Source: a bacterium (GTDB lineage Bacteria > Desulfobacterota > DSWW01). Taken from it: 43,905 nt of DNA. The DNA is taken from contig JANQFG010000275.1 of the NCBI GenBank assembly GCA_028277985.1, forward strand, positions 1 to 43,905, given 5' to 3'. The notes beneath the pieces are model-generated. The model did not search any database. It worked only from the letters and a program-made list of their open reading frames with translations, and was not told where the DNA came from. Positions 42,559 through 43,905 of this stretch are shown one piece after another (position 1 is the stretch's first letter; every line of letters begins with the position of its first letter). The translations under genes and the position numbers were made by a program.

Positions 42559-43515
42559 ATGTTTGCACGTAGCACTTTGTCCGTTTGGATTGGGATTTTG
42601 GCCCTGTCAGGGATGTTTCTTCTAGGGCAGGACACGTGGACTGACTCCTGTGTGGACTACGATGGAGATGGGTACGGCGATCCGGCCTCCGCAGAATGCC
42701 TCCAACCCGCCTTAGACTGTGATGACACCAACCCGGATGTGTACCCGGGTGCTCCCGAGGTTTGCGATGCCGCGGACAACCAGTGTCCCGGAGAGGCGGG
42801 CTACGGCCTGGTGGACGAGGGATTTCCCATGGCATGCATCCCCGCCGGATGCTTTGCTATGGGAGATCCCTTCAACGACGGGCAACCCGACGAGTTGCCG
42901 GTGCACAACGTATGCATCTCCGCCTTCGAGATGGACTTCTTCGAGGTAACCAATGCGCAGTACGCCGAATGCGTGGATGACAGCGGCTGCACGCCTCCGA
43001 TGTATTCGGACAGCTATTCGAGGTCGACCTATTACGGTGATCCAGCCTATGGCGACTACCCGGTCATATGGGTGGACTGGTACGATGCCGACGCATATTG
43101 CACGTGGGCGGGCGGGAGACTTCCTACCGAAGCGGAGTGGGAATACGCGGCCCGTGGTGGGCTTGCGGGCAGCCGGTACCCGAGGGGAGACGCAATAAGC
43201 GGTGCCGAGGCGAACCACTGGCTCTCAGGGGACCCGGAGGACAACGACACGAATGCCGTAGGGACCTATCCGGCAAACGGCTACGGCCTCTACGACATGG
43301 CAGGCAACGTCTGGGAGTGGGTGGACGACTGGTACGGTGCCACCTACTATTCCACCAGTCCTCCAGGCGATCCTGCGGGGCCGGAGAGCGGAACGTACCG
43401 CGTACTTAGGGGCGGCTCATGGGACACGGCCGCACAAAGTCTGCGCGTGGCGAACCGCTATCACGGCAACCCCGCGCACGCGAACAGCCCCTTCGGATTC
43501 CGCTGCGCGCGCTAG
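42559..43515 (+). CDS. Exported SUMF1/FGE-family protein with a MopE-like acidic motif, probably not a formylglycine enzyme
   Basis: A 318-residue protein with an N-terminal signal sequence, then a MopE-type metal-binding motif (DYDGDGYGDP, DCDDTNPDVYPGAPEVCD, residues about 33-77) and a SUMF1/formylglycine-generating-enzyme domain: CFAMGDPFNDG, EVTNAQYAECV, GGRLPTEAEWEYAARGG, AGNVWEWVDDW and RGGSWD to the FGFRCAR end. The Cys pair that does catalysis in true FGEs is replaced (RGGSWDTAAQSLRVANRY). This points to a binding or structural role. GGGGAGGA precedes ATG 42559. The domain combination is common in deltaproteobacteria and myxobacteria. It probably forms an operon with the exported hydrolase. 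Confidence 0.85.
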   Translation: MFARSTLSVWIGILALSGMFLLGQDTWTDSCVDYDGDGYGDPASAECLQPALDCDDTNPDVYPGAPEVCDAADNQCPGEAGYGLVDEGFPMACIPAGCFAMGDPFNDGQPDELPVHNVCISAFEMDFFEVTNAQYAECVDDSGCTPPMYSDSYSRSTYYGDPAYGDYPVIWVDWYDADAYCTWAGGRLPTEAEWEYAARGGLAGSRYPRGDAISGAEANHWLSGDPEDNDTNAVGTYPANGYGLYDMAGNVWEWVDDWYGATYYSTSPPGDPAGPESGTYRVLRGGSWDTAAQSLRVANRYHGNPAHANSPFGFRCAR

Positions 43516-43658
43516 CGTCCTGCCCCAGAAATCGTGATGCACAGGATTGCTGCGTAAGCGGAGACAGGACACCGGGTCAACCCTGATCGAGTAGTCAAGC
43601 CTTGAGGGTGCGGCTCACATCCGCAATACGGCACCGGCACTTGGAGACGAAATAACCC

Positions 43659-43707
43659 TTGACAGAGTCCGCTCATCCTGATAGAAACGAAAAAACGATA
43701 ATCGTTT
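43659..43707 (+). promoter_or_regulatory. Promoter and palindromic operator of the terminal TetR gene
   Basis: TTGACA (43659-43664), 17 bp, TAGAAA (43682-43687), then the perfect palindrome AAACGAT-A-ATCGTTT (43693-43707) just downstream, 29 bp before the ATG of the TetR gene. The 143 bp between 43516 and this site show no feature I can support. Confidence 0.6.
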
Positions 43708-43735
43708 CCCAGATTCGCAGAGGGCAATTTCGGCG

Positions 43736-43905
43736 ATGTCAAAGGACATGGAAGAGAAGAAAGAGCTGATTTTGGGGATAGCCAAATCGCAGTTCGAACG
43801 GTTCGGCTTCAAGAAGACAACCATAGAGGACATCTGCACAGAAGCGAGGATCGCAAAGAAGAGCTTCTATTCCCTTTTCAAAGACAAGGAAGACCTCTTC
43901 GTTTC
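43736..43905 (+). CDS. TetR-family regulator (5' part, cut by window edge)
   Basis: The first 56 codons are inside the window. They encode a complete TetR helix-turn-helix: KKELILGIAKSQFERFGFKK, then IEDICTEARIAKKSFYSLFK and DKEDLF. AGAGGG lies 11 bases upstream of ATG 43736; ATG 43748 is an alternative start. The palindrome at 43693-43707 predicts autoregulation. The targets are beyond the right edge. Confidence 0.88.
   Translation, partial: MSKDMEEKKELILGIAKSQFERFGFKKTTIEDICTEARIAKKSFYSLFKDKEDLFV

Overview
The window looks like a piece of chromosome from an anaerobic, metabolically versatile bacterium, most likely a deltaproteobacterial (Desulfobacterota-type) organism. This rests on two DMSO-reductase-family molybdoenzymes, a complete molybdenum cofactor (Moco) operon, the tail of an aldehyde:ferredoxin oxidoreductase-like gene, a ferredoxin-domain flavoprotein, several CoA-transferase-type genes and a MopE-like motif. 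No ribosomal, housekeeping or phage genes are visible, so the assignment is an inference. Five complete TetR-family regulators and the start of a sixth mark this as a mosaic of catabolic operons.

Left region (1-9671, all minus strand): one operon reads TetR, molybdoenzyme, SDR dehydrogenase, M24/DddP-like protein, E1 alpha, E1 beta and E2 of a 2-oxoacid/acetoin dehydrogenase-type complex, then a second molybdoenzyme cut by the window edge. The set resembles, in logic, an anaerobic hydroxylation / dehydrogenation / C-C cleavage pathway. Next to it (9777-13982, minus) lies a Moco operon: MOSC protein, MoaA, a sigma-70 region-2-only protein, MoeA, MoaC, MogA. A third minus-strand unit (14084-14880) has a Cys-rich four-helix membrane protein behind the decayed 3' end of an AOR-like gene. 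All three units start from closely similar promoter/operator sequences, so enzymes and cofactor supply appear to form one regulon.

Middle region (15064-30376): an orphan PAS histidine kinase; minus-strand CoA-transferase-superfamily A and B subunits and a CaiB/BaiF CoA-transferase; and a divergent plus-strand operon of TetR, a PreA-like flavin/iron-sulfur protein, a Cys-rich unknown, a DUF1329 exported protein, a second SDR plus M24 pair (about 88% and 90% identical to the left pair), a metallo-beta-lactamase-fold lipoprotein and a GST. Between these are decayed genes (GST, DUF433/DUF5615) and two copies of an 83-bp intergenic element, each followed by a hairpin.

Right region (30377-40252): a module with different sequence style that encodes acetone carboxylase-type subunits (AcxA, AcxB, AcxC order), two MaoC-like proteins, an AMP-forming acyl-CoA ligase, an epoxide-hydrolase-like enzyme and a TetR regulator, with a shared operator-like motif at its three control regions. 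It suggests ATP-dependent ketone carboxylation followed by CoA activation; the gamma subunit has lost all its zinc-ligand cysteines. The window ends with another TetR divergent from a Tat-exported alpha/beta hydrolase, a MopE/SUMF1-type exported protein, and the start of a further TetR gene.
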